Position numbers and translations under genes: made by a program. The notes under the pieces are model-generated. The model saw nothing but the letters and a program-made list of their open reading frames with translations. It was not told where the DNA came from and ran no database searches. From positions 58,480-122,479 of the forward strand of contig VCMS01000160.1 in NCBI GenBank assembly GCA_022539475.1: DNA of 64,000 nt, in the 5' to 3' direction. How positions within the stretch are numbered: position 1 is the stretch's first letter; every line of letters begins with the position of its first letter. Origin of the DNA: Gracilaria domingensis. Its lineage: Eukaryota; Rhodophyta; Florideophyceae; Gracilariales; Gracilariaceae. Positions 11,320 to 21,327 of the stretch are shown here, piece after piece.

Positions 11320-11327
11320 TATAAAAG
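11320..11327 (+). promoter_or_regulatory. TATA box of the secreted Cys-rich gene
   Basis: TATAAAAG, 104 bp before the ATG at 11431. An in-frame ATG at 11338 would fall at or before the expected transcription start, which supports 11431 as the true start. Confidence 0.6.
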
Positions 11328-11430
11328 GCTGGTGCGAGACAGTTTGATGGGACACCCATTCAGAACGTCATCGCGCAAAGCCCTCCTTCTCTCTCTGTGT
11401 TGGAATTCAATTTCAAATCAGCTTCGCATA

Positions 11431-12033
11431 ATGAGACAGATCATCAACTTCACTTCTCGTACTTTTATTCTCCTGCTGTTCGTTGCTGTGAACGGTCATG
11501 CCTTGCCCACAAGACATTGGGACCAAATTACCGTTCCGAATACTGAGGTCGAAACTTTCGAAGTCGCAGGAAACCTGTCAATAACACCTATAGGCGTGCA
11601 CGTGGAAGAGCAGCCCAACATGAAAATCTTTACATGTTCGGATTCCTATCCCGACCGCTGCTTCGACTCGGAAGGCAACTGCTACGACTGCAGTCAACAT
11701 GGCAACCGAGTAAAGCCACCGCTCAACCGTAAACTGTTGCTTCTGAAAGGCAAGTACAGTGGTATGCAACTTTACGAGGCAGAAGCACGCATGCGAGAGA
11801 CATTCCGTATAACAACGAAAGCAAAGATCACCATGCCAGCCAACGGATATTCAGTTGTACCAAAATGGAAGAAAGTGGTTCAAGCCCAGGTTTTGGAATG
11901 TATACGAACGGAACCTATAGGAAGAAACTTTGGATCATGTTGCGGAGCATGTGATTACAGGAGTGGTTATCGACCCCCACTATATGCTCCTGCGGGACTA
12001 TGCTGTCGAAGCTGCTCCTATCGAAAACGCTGA
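11431..12033 (+). CDS. Small secreted Cys-rich protein, family A copy 1, 200 aa
   Basis: The start at 11431 gives a clean signal peptide (about residues 1-24, ending GHA/LP) and fits the TATA box upstream. The mature protein opens with a variable stretch, then a conserved Cys block (FTCS, DRCFDS, NCYDCS), a middle part with KLLLLKGKYSG and QLYEAEAR, and a Cys-rich tail (ECIRTEPIGR, SCCGACDY, LCCRSCSY): 11 Cys in all. The same layout with all these Cys occurs in the gene at 31371-31991 on the other strand, so this is a real paralogous family. A disulphide-rich secreted protein is certain in outline. Its role (matrix, defence or signalling) is unknown and I assign none. Confidence 0.85.
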   Translation: MRQIINFTSRTFILLLFVAVNGHALPTRHWDQITVPNTEVETFEVAGNLSITPIGVHVEEQPNMKIFTCSDSYPDRCFDSEGNCYDCSQHGNRVKPPLNRKLLLLKGKYSGMQLYEAEARMRETFRITTKAKITMPANGYSVVPKWKKVVQAQVLECIRTEPIGRNFGSCCGACDYRSGYRPPLYAPAGLCCRSCSYRKR

Positions 12034-12394
12034 GTGTGAGTCTCTCAGCAACATTACTGGAATTTTTCATGTGCTTCATAACTATCCGGGGATTATGCTT
12101 TCTCCATTAACAAATAATACTTTCGTACTCTTCGTAAACTAACTCCTTGTTGTGTTAAGATCCCTGAGATTATAGAAGCGATTACCAAAAAACAGAAACC
12201 TTTTCCCATATGCCAACGCGCAAATCATCATGAGTTGATAGATGAACGGCAGCATGGCTTATTCGCCAATACGCTAGACATAGGAAATTCCTACAACTGG
12301 CCGTCTGTGAGCCACAGACATTTTGTCGCAACTTGCTGAGATGACACGTTACTGTAGTTTAATGTGGTTAATCCTTTTGTAACACAGAAGACAG

Positions 12395-13658
12395 CCTACA
12401 AGCCGAAGTCACGCCTGATCACCTTGCTTGGCTTGTAGCTGACGTGTTACGAGACAGTCAGAGACAATAGACATCTCGTAGGATAGTTGTAGACATCTGT
12501 AGACTGCTACAAGATCTGTATTAAAGGAGCGTCAGCCGGCCTTCCCCTCCATCGAGAAAGGCCAGACTTCACTCAACCATCATAGTGTTACACCTTTATT
12601 GCCCAAACGGTTAATATCTACTTTTAATGATTTCTGCAAACGTATTTTGAAAAGTAAGCAAAGATGAAGGCGCAACATATAACAGTCGCTACGTGACTCA
12701 TGGCGCTCAGACCGTATTATAAACTTCATATTGGGAGGATGGGCGTGTTCTGTTTGCTCCACAACACCATTTACAAAGTACATATCTGGCATTTAAACAG
12801 ACTTTTGATGGATCTGGTTGTCGAAAGCTCATTAGATAAAATTAATTATAGGGCACACTCTACGTATTTTATTTATTATCATTCAACATCTAACCAAGAT
12901 TGATTCCCAAAACTGATAAATATGAGTTTAAAATTGAGAGTAAATGTTCATTTCAGTGATTGAAAATATTGCATAATTCATGGCTACTTTTGCTTGTTAC
13001 ATAGCTTTCACGCATGTAAAATAAAATGTTTTGTTTTTTATAAGTTTCCTTTGTTTCCTTCAAAGAAGCGCTTTATAAATTATATTTTGGTTAAGACCAT
13101 GAAAAGATAGTCATGCTGTGTTCTTAAGAAATTTTATTTTTGAAGTCAGTATCAGTTCCAACTTTTATTGATGCGTGATCTATGGTCAGATGTCAAAGGA
13201 GGAAAAGACATTATGGGAAAAACCCTAAATAACAGATGATGACATTGAGATATGCAAGACAACCACGCACTATTCATTTAAACCGAACTCCCTCGCATCA
13301 TACGAGTCGTATGCGGGGGAAAAAAGCAATTCCAATTTCACAATGCTTGAATCATTTGAACTCTTTTACGTAATACCATTGTATTTCATTTCCTCGCTGT
13401 AGTTCATATTCTATCTAGAATTTATATTGAGATGTGGATTTATTTGTATGTCTATGTAATGAAGAGATGGTTGAGTGAAGTCTGGCCTTCTCCGATGGAG
13501 GGGAAGGCCGGCTGACGCTCCTTTAATACAGATCTCGTGGGAATGTCTAGAGATATCTAGGACTATCCTACAAGCTTTCTACTGTCTCGTTCTGGCTCGC
13601 AGCACGTGAGCTACAAGCCACGGACGGTGATCAAGAGTCACGGCTGGCTTGTAGTAGG
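12395..13658. mobile_element. Non-autonomous DNA transposon with about 190-bp terminal inverted repeats
   Basis: The left arm (12395-12581) and right arm (13466-13658) are inverted copies with strong but imperfect identity. Both outer ends read CTACAAGCC inwards. The inner block carrying ATACAGATC and the GGAGCGTCAGCCGGCC motif is nearly perfect. The 0.88-kb core is AT-rich with only short ORFs and no transposase. The heptamer AAGACAG occurs immediately left (12388-12394) and just right (13661-13667), compatible with an eroded 7-9 bp target-site duplication. Long inverted repeats with duplications in that size range suggest a Mutator-like origin, but the superfamily is not established. Confidence 0.75.
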
Positions 13659-14242
13659 TAAAGACAGTTTTGGAAGCAGAGATAATGGTACTGTACTGTC
13701 TTCTCACATTCTACCTTCGGTATATGTAGACTCTCTTCTGTGTTACAGTCTGATTCTAGATTTGGAATGGTATCCTTGCGTACTAATATTTGAAAAAGGA
13801 TTCATGAAATTATTGCCAGTTAGTGCTACAGAAGGACTCATATGTCTACATTTTATCACTCTCTCCGATATATGTCAGTTTTGGATGTGTTCTTCGAATG
13901 CAATGGCCACTAAACTAAGCATATGAAAACGATGGTGGAGGACAGTGATGATCTTAACGCTCCAGCAGTGATGGAAAGTGCCTAAAAAATCTAAAAAAAT
14001 GTTTTCAATTGCAATCGACTGTCCATCAAAAACTTTTTTTCCGAAATTGTGGATGAAAGCGCTATAAAAGAATTACAAAACTTTATTTCCAAGTCCCAGA
14101 CATCTACTTTCTCTGAGGTGTACCAAATCTGTAACGACTAAGCTAAAGAACGTTCTCATTCACAACAGTTGAACAAAAAGACCCGTTTTACTTCCAACCT
14201 TGTTTTCTTCACAACCGTATCTTCGGATATCTAAATTAACAG
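13659..14242. other. Intergenic, nothing recognised
   Basis: AT-rich sequence flanking the inverted-repeat element. The 106-codon ORF at 13606-13926 starts inside the element's right arm and has no recognisable features. Confidence 0.4.
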
Positions 14243-14452
14243 ATGGCTAAAAGCTATTGTTGCGTTCTTTGCTACAGTACTTTCACCAAGAAATCAAAGG
14301 CTAGGAGTCATGTTTTAAGCCAGCATGGACATCTCGCTCAGAAAGTCATATTTTTCGCCTCCGCCTCAGATCCAAATGTCATCATGGCCGCCCCATCGGG
14401 AAACGTCAGTTCCTCCTCTAATTCTGGAAATGCGATCTCTAGTGGCAGTTAG
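14243..14452 (+). CDS. Small ORF with one C2H2-like zinc finger, 69 aa
   Basis: An ATG-started ORF whose first 30 residues place two Cys and two His as CVLC...HVLSQH, close to a single C2H2 finger, followed by a Ser/Asn/Gly-rich tail. A lone short finger of this kind is also common in remnants of transposon-encoded proteins. No partner domain is present nearby. It may be a genuine micro-protein or a fragment. Confidence 0.3.
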   Translation: MAKSYCCVLCYSTFTKKSKARSHVLSQHGHLAQKVIFFASASDPNVIMAAPSGNVSSSSNSGNAISSGS

Positions 14453-14628
14453 AACTGCTGTTGTCTAGTTGCGAAATATGTCTCTCGACAATTTTTCATC
14501 TCGCTGTATGAAATGAGATAAGACATAAATTCGCTTGATACTTATAGAACTGTAGACGTAGCTTAGAGAAGTTAGACCAGTCAGACGGAAAAAAGCGCCA
14601 TGACCAAAAGTGTTATTTTCATTTTAAT

Positions 14629-14652
14629 GAACTAGTTTTAAAAAACTAGTTC
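14629..14652. repeat. 11-bp palindrome
   Basis: GAACTAGTTTT and AAAACTAGTTC form a perfect inverted repeat around two bases. It lies just upstream of the degraded gag-like ORF. Confidence 0.6.
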
Positions 14653-14836
14653 AATTCCAGTGTTGAAAGAAGCACAGAGCTTCAAAGTAAAAGCACGATG
14701 GCGAGAAGATCGTTAACGGGAAGGAACGAGGCAGAGTCCCGTTCCCCCGTGTGCCGGTTTTCTTTTGCCTGCCATAATTTGACACATTTATAACGTCGCG
14801 AAAACAATTCACGTTCACGTAGAAGGTAGATCGGCA

Positions 14837-15678
14837 ATGGAGGACGACGCTAAGAAAGCGAAAGCTTCAACAGTACTGCAGCGATAATTTTCGGACTTGA
14901 AGCCCCGTTGTTGCGGAATATCGATGTCCCTTCACTCTCAACCTTTCTGAAAGAGCGTAAAGTTTATGACCTTGAGGTGATCGAGAGGAACAAAGAACTT
15001 GATATTTTGATCACTCCAACCTCTTACAAAGCTTCAATCACCGACACAGTGTTGGAAATTATGATTGATGGCAAGGACGGGGAAACTTCTTCTGCGGAAG
15101 AAATCACTTAAGAGATGCTGAAGTCCTTTCTACAAAAGAATGCTAAGATAGGTTTTACGAAACTTCGTATGGTCGAATGGGAGAGAAGTTTTCAAGATAT
15201 GGGCATGGATAGGAAGCTTTCAGATGCACCGAGACGAGTATGGCAGCTTATAGCTACCTACCAAGAGGCATTACGTGACGCTGGATACATCAACTCAATT
15301 GATGAATGTTCTGAGGTCGATAAGGCATTTGCAAGCACGTACTCAAGCAAAGAGGTTGATGGAGCACATGGAGGAAATAATCCGTATGGATTGTAAGTGC
15401 GTGTCTTAACACGCATGCACAAGGACGATTTTCGTGCGTACGCTAGACTATTGGCTTAAGAAGCGCAAGTCATCGAACAGGTCGGTAGAGGACTGGGTTC
15501 AGACAAAACGAACGTTGACATTCCGCCAATGTCCTGGTCGAGAGAAATCACTCTACAAGGACTGCCATTGTCGCAGCATTTCGTGCAAAGTGCTCTAATA
15601 TCTGCTTACTGTGATACAGAGGATCGGTATGTGCAACAATCGAATCATACTTTGCATAAAGCCAAAGAGCAGCTCTGA
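14837..15678 (+). pseudogene. Degraded gag-like ORF, probable retroelement remnant
   Basis: An ATG at 14837 opens a 16-codon start that meets a stop. One frame over, the reading is open from about 14886 through 14908-15111, then continues in the same frame after a TAA at 15109-15111 to 15396, and again after TAA codons at 15394-15396 and near 15456 up to a TGA at 15678. The encoded stretch (LSTFLKERKVYDLEVIERN, DTVLEIMI, MVEWERSFQDMGMD) has the charged helical look of retrotransposon Gag N-terminal regions. No zinc knuckle or Pol domain follows. The retroelement label is inference from style and context only. Confidence 0.4.
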
Positions 15679-16902
15679 TGTCTAGAAATTTATCTCTTGG
15701 AATAGTTTTCTTCATGAAATCGATACCGACAAGATTCGAGATAGACCAATAATCTCATAGTTTGTTGAGCTTATGAATTGAAGTAGCCATCTCCAAAACA
15801 AAGTACGCCAATAATGCATCCTTCCGAAGAGCGTTTTCTCGTTTAGCTCTTCTTACTCGTTATTTACTTCTCAACTTCCTCAGATATTAAATATAGAAGC
15901 CATTGAAGAACAAACCAAACAAACTGGATTCTTTTCTCTGAGCGTAAGTCGGTTTGGTGAACTGAGATTTTGCTAAGAAGTGTTTTTTCTGCCACTGTCT
16001 ACAATATGAATTTGTTTAATATATTTTCTCTTGTTACGCGGGACCTAGTGCTCTTACCGTGAACTTTTTTTTTTGTCGTCAACGTTCCAATACGGAATTG
16101 CAACTTACTCGTAATTGCACTCTTCTTCTTTTCTGCGTTTTGGTTCTTTGTTACAATATGTTTTTCAAGAGCAATTGTTGAAGTTGCTTTGTAATTCATT
16201 GCAACTGGCATGAGATTCAGCGTTGAATGAGCCTTGTGTAGTGTGTCTCGGTGCAAGAAGAACAACTGGTTGCGTCTTTTGGCGGTACGCATGTGTTTGC
16301 GAGATTGCATTCTCGCAGATTCAGAACTGTTGCTTGCTTGAATCTAATAAAAAATGGGGGATGCGTAGTACGAGATATTGCTCCAACCTGTCCCTGTGAT
16401 TGGATTGTAGAGGTACCATGATTGCCGACACGATTGGACCGCAATCAAGTAATTGCGAATAGTATCTTTGCTAGCTTATGTCTATTTGTATTGATATAAG
16501 CAGTTTCAACACTGGGCTCAATGGCAACAAACTGTCTTCGCGTTCGCCCAAATATATATCAATCTAACTCTATTCTCGTAGACATAATTTTTTAGGTTCA
16601 AAAGGGTTAAAAGGCCAGAATATGAAACCATGCGTGGCCACGTTGAAACATGGCGTTCGCGCCGATGTCAGACGCGGGGTTGTGACTGACGAAAAATGTA
16701 TAAGAACATCGTAAGCTTTCGGACGCAAGTTGTTTTCCGTTGATGACAATACCCCCGAATCTCCACCTTCAGATATTTTTTCAGATCCAGTTGTGTCACA
16801 GAATTGCAAATCTCGATGAACCGGTCATGTGCGGCGTGTTGAAAACATCAAGCCGGTACACGTAGAACTTGAACTTAAATGATCTCTCGTACTGTATGAG
16901 CG
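15679..16902. other. Intergenic, nothing recognised
   Basis: AT-rich sequence with short minus-strand ORFs of up to 103 codons lacking domains. Confidence 0.45.
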
Positions 16903-16909
16903 TATAAAT
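16903..16909 (+). promoter_or_regulatory. TATA box of the lipoxygenase gene
   Basis: TATAAAT, 186 bp before the lipoxygenase ATG. Confidence 0.5.
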
Positions 16910-17088
16910 TATTTTTGGCTCTCGTGAATGCAAACCACAACAACGGTTAATAGACTCGATGCAAGCACCCTTGACCTCAGACCTCATGAATCAAGCTGTC
17001 TTTCCTGGTTCCTCCCAGGTCCATCTTGGTCAAGAAGCTGCTAACTTCCCGGCTCGATCTTGATTAGCAACCGTGCAGCGGACTCATC

Positions 17089-19137
17089 ATGGCGTTCATT
17101 TCAACGTTTACGACCTCTGCATCGTCGTTTCAATCTCACCACTCGTCGTTCTTGGCCCCTTCGTCGAAGCCTCGGCTCCACACCACGCCCCGAAAGAATG
17201 GCTCAGTACTCACACACTTTCCAACGCGCTCTACGCCGAACATGGCTTTCTCTCTCCCGTTCCTTACCAAGCCAGACGTCGTATCCCTCCCGCAGAACGA
17301 CAAGAACTCCGAAGAGCGTCGCAAGGAAATCGAGCAGAATCGTGAGGTTTACCAGTGGACACACGAGGCTATTGCGGACGCCTCTATGATAGCCGGTCTC
17401 CCCAGCGCGGAGAACCCGGAGCTTGGCTGGGTTGAGGGACTGATCAAGGTAATGTTGCGTGTATCGGCCAACGGTATTGCTATCCGTGTCGATCAGTTTC
17501 AAGAAGACGGAGCCGCCCTTCGCCGTCAACTATTTTCGCGGATTTCCTCCTTTGCGACCGGAGTAATTTCTAAGCTTCTTTCAGGCGCGTTTGATCGCCA
17601 AGCAGCAAAAGATACTGCCAAAGAACTAGAGGAAATTGTGTCCGTGCACGTGGAGGGTACAGGTAACTCTCTCAATGAGTATAAGGAAATGTTCAAGGTC
17701 TTTAAGCCGGATATTGTTGCCACTCTAGATCAATTCCTTCGCGATGATGTGTTTGGATGGTATCGCGTTGCTGGCCCGAACCCGATGAGACTCACCAAGC
17801 TTGACAAACCTGTTAAAGAAATGTTCCCGGAACTGACAGATGACATTCTTCGTGGCATTCGTGCCTTTGGTGGTGACTCAATAGAAGAAATGCAGAAGGA
17901 AGGACGTCTCTTCTACGTTGATTACCCTGAGTTTTCAGGGCTTAAGGCTGGAGTGTTGCCAGATGGTACTAAGAAGGAAGGGTACTACATTTACTCCCCG
18001 ACGGCGTTGTTCGCGGCTCCGAAAAATCTCAACGATCGAACCACCGTGTTGCCTATAGCCATTCGTTGTGACCAAGACAGAAGCTATCCCATGTACACTC
18101 CAAACTTGAACCACACGGATGAGATCACATGGATCGCCGCGAAGCAAACCGTACAAGTTGCGGACGGTGTCATCCATGAGGCTGTTTACCACCTGGGACG
18201 TACTCACTTGTTGATTGAAGTATTTAACGGTGCTGCCAATCGCACCTTGGCTCCGAACCACCCTATTATGAAGTTGTTGGAGAACCACTTCTACGGTACC
18301 TGTCTCATCAACACAGCAGCTGTCGATTTGTTGATTAACCCTGGTGGCACAATTGACAAGATCACGGCGCCTCAGATTGAGATCACAAAGCAAGTGGCGG
18401 CCAGCTCTGTCAATTCGCCGTCCTTCTCTTTCAACAATTGGATGCCTGACAAAGAGCTTGCATCTCGCGGCGTACTAGACGCCAAGAATATCAGATATCC
18501 GTACCGCGATTACGCTATACGTCTGTGGGGTGTCGTGAACGAATGGGTTGATGCATATTTGAGTGATTACTACAAGAATGATAAGGACGTACTGAACGAC
18601 ACGGAGCTTGAAGCCTGGTGCGAGGAAATTATAGGCGCTGATAAAGGCAACTTGCATGGGTTCGGTGACGGCGACAGCGGGAGGATCAAGACTAAGGCGT
18701 ATCTGATTCGAGTTGTATCCATGATCATTTTCACAGCATCAGTGCAACACGCTGCTGTGAACTTCACCCAGTCTACGTTGATGCAATTCACGCCCGCCAT
18801 GCCCCTGGCCGGATTCCATCCTCCTCCGAAGACCGCCAAACCCTTCGCTAACCTTGATGAGTGGGTTACGAACATGCTTCCAGATCTTGATAAGGCGAAG
18901 TTGCAGATGGACACTGCGGAGTTGATTGGGGTATTCCAGTATACCACCTTGGGAGAATATGGGAGAGACTTGAACTTCCTTTCTGATGAAGTGGAATCAG
19001 CTCTGAAGAATTTCCAAGAGCAGCTCAGCATAGTGGGAGCTGATATCCAAAAGGATAATGTAGTAGAGAGGATTGCAGGATTACCGCCATATACTCAACT
19101 AGTACCGAAGAATATTCCGCAATCTATCAATGTGTAA
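17089..19137 (+). CDS. Lipoxygenase without PLAT domain, 682 aa
   Basis: Lipoxygenases insert O2 into polyunsaturated fatty acids to give hydroperoxides, the first step of oxylipin synthesis. The iron site is intact: H363-E-A-V-Y-H368-L-G-R-T-H373 matches the family motif (H368 and H373 are ligands), with H554 and N558 in VQHAAVNF. The C-terminal ligand position is Val682 (ending PQSINV) where plants have Ile. WIAAK (348-352) and NHPIMKLL (390-397) are also typical. At 682 residues it is about 200 shorter than plant enzymes and lacks the N-terminal PLAT domain. Residues 1-50 are rich in Ser, Thr, His and Phe, like a plastid transit peptide. Intronless. The convergent neighbour is a P450 that may use its product. 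Confidence 0.93.
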   Translation: MAFISTFTTSASSFQSHHSSFLAPSSKPRLHTTPRKNGSVLTHFPTRSTPNMAFSLPFLTKPDVVSLPQNDKNSEERRKEIEQNREVYQWTHEAIADASMIAGLPSAENPELGWVEGLIKVMLRVSANGIAIRVDQFQEDGAALRRQLFSRISSFATGVISKLLSGAFDRQAAKDTAKELEEIVSVHVEGTGNSLNEYKEMFKVFKPDIVATLDQFLRDDVFGWYRVAGPNPMRLTKLDKPVKEMFPELTDDILRGIRAFGGDSIEEMQKEGRLFYVDYPEFSGLKAGVLPDGTKKEGYYIYSPTALFAAPKNLNDRTTVLPIAIRCDQDRSYPMYTPNLNHTDEITWIAAKQTVQVADGVIHEAVYHLGRTHLLIEVFNGAANRTLAPNHPIMKLLENHFYGTCLINTAAVDLLINPGGTIDKITAPQIEITKQVAASSVNSPSFSFNNWMPDKELASRGVLDAKNIRYPYRDYAIRLWGVVNEWVDAYLSDYYKNDKDVLNDTELEAWCEEIIGADKGNLHGFGDGDSGRIKTKAYLIRVVSMIIFTASVQHAAVNFTQSTLMQFTPAMPLAGFHPPPKTAKPFANLDEWVTNMLPDLDKAKLQMDTAELIGVFQYTTLGEYGRDLNFLSDEVESALKNFQEQLSIVGADIQKDNVVERIAGLPPYTQLVPKNIPQSINV

Positions 19138-19719
19138 TTGACCCGAACTGGGAATTGTGGCTACCACGCTTGTTAGGAGGTGCTAGAAGATGAGTGCAAG
19201 GTTGGGTTCGCGAAAAAAGTTCGAGCCGGCATGTAGTTTGGAAGGCGACGAGGAATCTTTGCTCAGCAATGTAGGCCGCAAGAAATCATGCCGTGACGAT
19301 GTTTTCTAGCAAAGCGGCTCCCTTGATTGTAAACGAAATGTTCTGTTTTGTTTTGTCCTCAAGAACGCTCCACCCACGACGCTATCTGTGATCAGTGTGC
19401 AGGCCAGGTAAACATGCTCGGCTTTGTTGAAGTCCAGCGTCAAAGTCACGTTTGGCAATCTGTACTTTGTCAACTTGAGAGAAAGGTATATGGGCCATCT
19501 CTTAACCCCTTCTACCTTCTAGTCGCTAGAGAAACGAGAGAAAACGAGAGAAGTGGCCCACAGATTGGATTTAGTTTTTATCACCAGCCATCATTGATAA
19601 GAACGATATTCTAGATATATACTAATGAGTAGAACAAGGCTGCAAATTGCGAATAGAACTTTTTGACACGGAGGTTTTCCTGGTAGATCTCGCAAAAACT
19701 CCAAAGTGTGGCACAACGT
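19138..19719. other. Shared 3' intergenic region between lipoxygenase and P450
   Basis: The two genes converge here with 582 bp between stop codons. Only short ORFs are present; the stretch presumably holds both 3' UTRs. Confidence 0.5.
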
Positions 19720-21156
19720 TTATCGCTTCTCCACCTTCGTATAGCACTTTCCGGCGTACACACTAGTGCCAGCATTTTGCTTGAAATCAAAGTAGCCCCC
19801 GCTCTTCGCCGTGAACTTATAGTCCTTGAGAAGCTTGGTCAAAAGCACACGCATAATATGAGCGGCAAGATAACGGGCTCCGCAAGGGCGACCACCAATA
19901 TTGGCGGACACACCGAGTGGAGCAAAACCTTTTTGACACAAGAAGCCAATCTCCTCCATGTTCTCAAAGCGCGTTGGGTCAAATTCCAACGGCTTTTCCC
20001 AGGAGCGAGGATCGGTGTCAATGGCATAGGTGGACAAAATCACACTGGTTCCAGTGGCCAACCTCTTGCCATCAACCATGAAATTATCCTCTTCCCTGAC
20101 AACTCGAGACGTTGGGATCGACGTATACAAGCGCAGGGCTTCGCGTAAGATGTGTTCAACGTTTGATTCCGCATCGCTCATAAGGTAGTCATACACCTTG
20201 TCGTCGTTCTGAGCGTTGACCATCATGGCCCCACTCACGGCAGAGTGCAAATTGTTCATTCCGCCGATGTAGACTCCACGAAGAGCCCCTTCCGACTTTT
20301 TGAGATCTACATCTGAGTGATTGATGACGGTATCTGTCCATACATCGTTCATGTGCGCACAGGCGCCGATATTCTTTGAACGCTCGTCCGTTACAGACAA
20401 GCTCCAATCGGCCATTTCCTTAACCTGCGCTTTGAGAGTCGGAGACCACTCGTAGGGAACGTTGTTGACTGTCATACGTACAACATAGTCAAACTCTGGG
20501 GAATGGTCCTCAAAGACCTGTAGCATACGGGCGGTGGTTTCGCTAGGTTCCACACCGTAGCTGGTGTAGGTATACAAGTTCCATACCAACAGACGCAAAA
20601 TTTTGCCGAGCTCCTCAGTCTTGCCGACATACTGCGCCATGTGATCATCGATGATGCGCTCCATAATCGGTATCTGCTCAGGATAACGGTCCTTGGACAT
20701 GACGTGCGGCTCCTGCTCTCTGTACACGTTCCAGTCGCCAAATGGGCATCCCCCATAGCGTTCAGGTGTTGCGTTGAGCGCAGAGCCGGGGGAAAGGCGA
20801 TCAAACAAAACTGGTACGAAATCGCCACGGTGCCCCAGTTCAGTAGAGCATCGGACGAACAAATCAAAATCGCGCGGTACAAACGTGGTTTCACTTAGGT
20901 TTCCATAATCGCCATCGACTCCGTGGACGACGCGCTGAAGAACATAAGGATCGACTGCGAAAGACCCAACCAAACCCGCGATGCGCTCTTTGTTTCCTTG
21001 CTTAGCTGTTATAAAGCGCTTGATGGTAGAGCCGGAGATATCAGGGCCGGAGGCGGTAGCCATGTGCTTGAGGAGCTTGAAAGCGAATGTGATATCTCCA
21101 AAGGAGAATGCCGCGGGAGGGCCATTGCTTCTTCGTCGCGGGTTCTGGGCGAACAT
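19720..21156 (-). CDS. Atypical cytochrome P450, 478 aa, probable oxylipin enzyme
   Basis: P450 hallmarks are present: ExxR as EALR (339-342), FDPTRF (392-397) and a haem loop GGRPCGAR with Cys425. The I-helix region YIGGMNNLHSAVSGAMM (296-312) lacks the (A/G)GxD/ET oxygen-activation motif, and the haem loop departs from FxxGxRxCxG (no Phe at -7, Ala at +2). P450s with such changes often rearrange hydroperoxides without O2 or a reductase (CYP74, prostacyclin and thromboxane synthases). No N-terminal membrane anchor is seen. The first ATG of the open frame is at 21156; the frame is open to 21237 without another ATG. Its position facing a lipoxygenase suggests action on fatty-acid hydroperoxides, which is inference. 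Confidence 0.88.
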   Translation of the reverse strand: MFAQNPRRRSNGPPAAFSFGDITFAFKLLKHMATASGPDISGSTIKRFITAKQGNKERIAGLVGSFAVDPYVLQRVVHGVDGDYGNLSETTFVPRDFDLFVRCSTELGHRGDFVPVLFDRLSPGSALNATPERYGGCPFGDWNVYREQEPHVMSKDRYPEQIPIMERIIDDHMAQYVGKTEELGKILRLLVWNLYTYTSYGVEPSETTARMLQVFEDHSPEFDYVVRMTVNNVPYEWSPTLKAQVKEMADWSLSVTDERSKNIGACAHMNDVWTDTVINHSDVDLKKSEGALRGVYIGGMNNLHSAVSGAMMVNAQNDDKVYDYLMSDAESNVEHILREALRLYTSIPTSRVVREEDNFMVDGKRLATGTSVILSTYAIDTDPRSWEKPLEFDPTRFENMEEIGFLCQKGFAPLGVSANIGGRPCGARYLAAHIMRVLLTKLLKDYKFTAKSGGYFDFKQNAGTSVYAGKCYTKVEKR

Positions 21157-21319
21157 AGTGCTGTTCGGCAGAATCGTAAATCCGATATGAGAAGTGGGTG
21201 GGTAGGAAAGCGAACCTCCGGTTCTGGATCGGAGCACGCGGGATTCGTAGTGGACTCCGCTTCGTAGCTTACCTACTGACTAAAAAGCGCATTTGTGCGT
21301 TACGATAATCTCGTTCAGG

Positions 21320-21327
21320 GTTTTATA
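21320..21327 (-). promoter_or_regulatory. TATA box of the P450 gene
   Basis: TATAAAAC on the minus strand, 164 bp before the ATG at 21156. Confidence 0.5.
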
